From: Chloroflexota bacterium
Lineage (GTDB): Bacteria > Chloroflexota > Dehalococcoidia > Lucifugimonadales > Lucifugimonadaceae
Assembly (NCBI GenBank): GCA_002712125.1
Contig: PASL01000005.1
Coordinates: 1-14,964, forward strand
DNA length: 14,964 nucleotides
Direction: 5' to 3'
The notes beneath the pieces are model-generated. The model did not search any database. It was not told where the DNA came from and was given only the letters and a program-made list of their open reading frames with translations. Below, piece by piece: positions 14,959-14,964 of this stretch (positions within the stretch are counted from its first letter, which is position 1; every line of letters begins with the position of its first letter). The translations under genes and the position numbers were made by a program.

Positions 14959-14964
14959 GATAAA

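Noticed and set aside
1..14964. Defence island, CRISPR array, insertion sequence or prophage
   Set aside because: No direct-repeat array, transposase, integrase, nuclease or phage gene is seen; the IstB-like motifs belong to a helicase loader next to dnaB, with no IS21 transposase.

Overview
The window is A+T-rich bacterial DNA (about 70% A+T by eye, not counted). It is almost fully coding, with very short or negative gene spacing and several TTG starts. No tRNA, rRNA, CRISPR array, insertion sequence or phage gene is visible. The dnaB / DnaD-domain protein / DnaC-like loader cluster points to Chloroflexota or Bacillota. The DnaD-domain N-terminus and the streamlined style lean towards a marine Chloroflexota (SAR202/Dehalococcoidia-like) genome; that is inference, not a placement.

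Layout. (1) 1-2473, plus strand: the tail of an unknown gene, an FGGY kinase most like gluconokinase, and a D-2-hydroxyacid dehydrogenase, all overlapping. (2) 9394-2475, minus strand: an eight-gene run transcribed as SMP-30 lactonase B, SMP-30 lactonase A, rpiB, tal, pgi, a TIM-barrel protein related to DUF2090/IolC C-terminal aldolases, gnd and an acidic 80-residue protein. (3) 9395-9476: a divergent promoter region. (4) 9477-10550, plus: a neutral-ceramidase-like protein lacking the family's histidine metal ligands. (5) 14879-10547, minus: dnaB, a DnaD-domain protein, a helicase-loader-like protein with two AAA+ modules, and a creatininase-family amidohydrolase.

How it works together. Blocks 1 and 2 read as gluconate-entry carbon metabolism: lactone to gluconate (SMP-30), gluconate to 6-phosphogluconate (kinase), 6-phosphogluconate to ribulose-5-phosphate plus CO2 (Gnd, probably NAD-dependent), then RpiB, Tal and Pgi feed carbon back to hexose phosphate. 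No glucose-6-phosphate dehydrogenase, 6-phosphogluconolactonase of the Pgl type, transketolase or OpcA lies in the window. Block 5 is the replicative helicase with its loading machinery, with a creatininase homologue as the last gene.

The most unusual items are the tandem-AAA+ helicase loader, the ceramidase homologue without its metal site, the diverged DUF2090-like barrel inside the pentose-phosphate operon, the zwf-less gluconate design with paired lactonases, and a recurrent 8-base stop/start overlap used as a gene junction.
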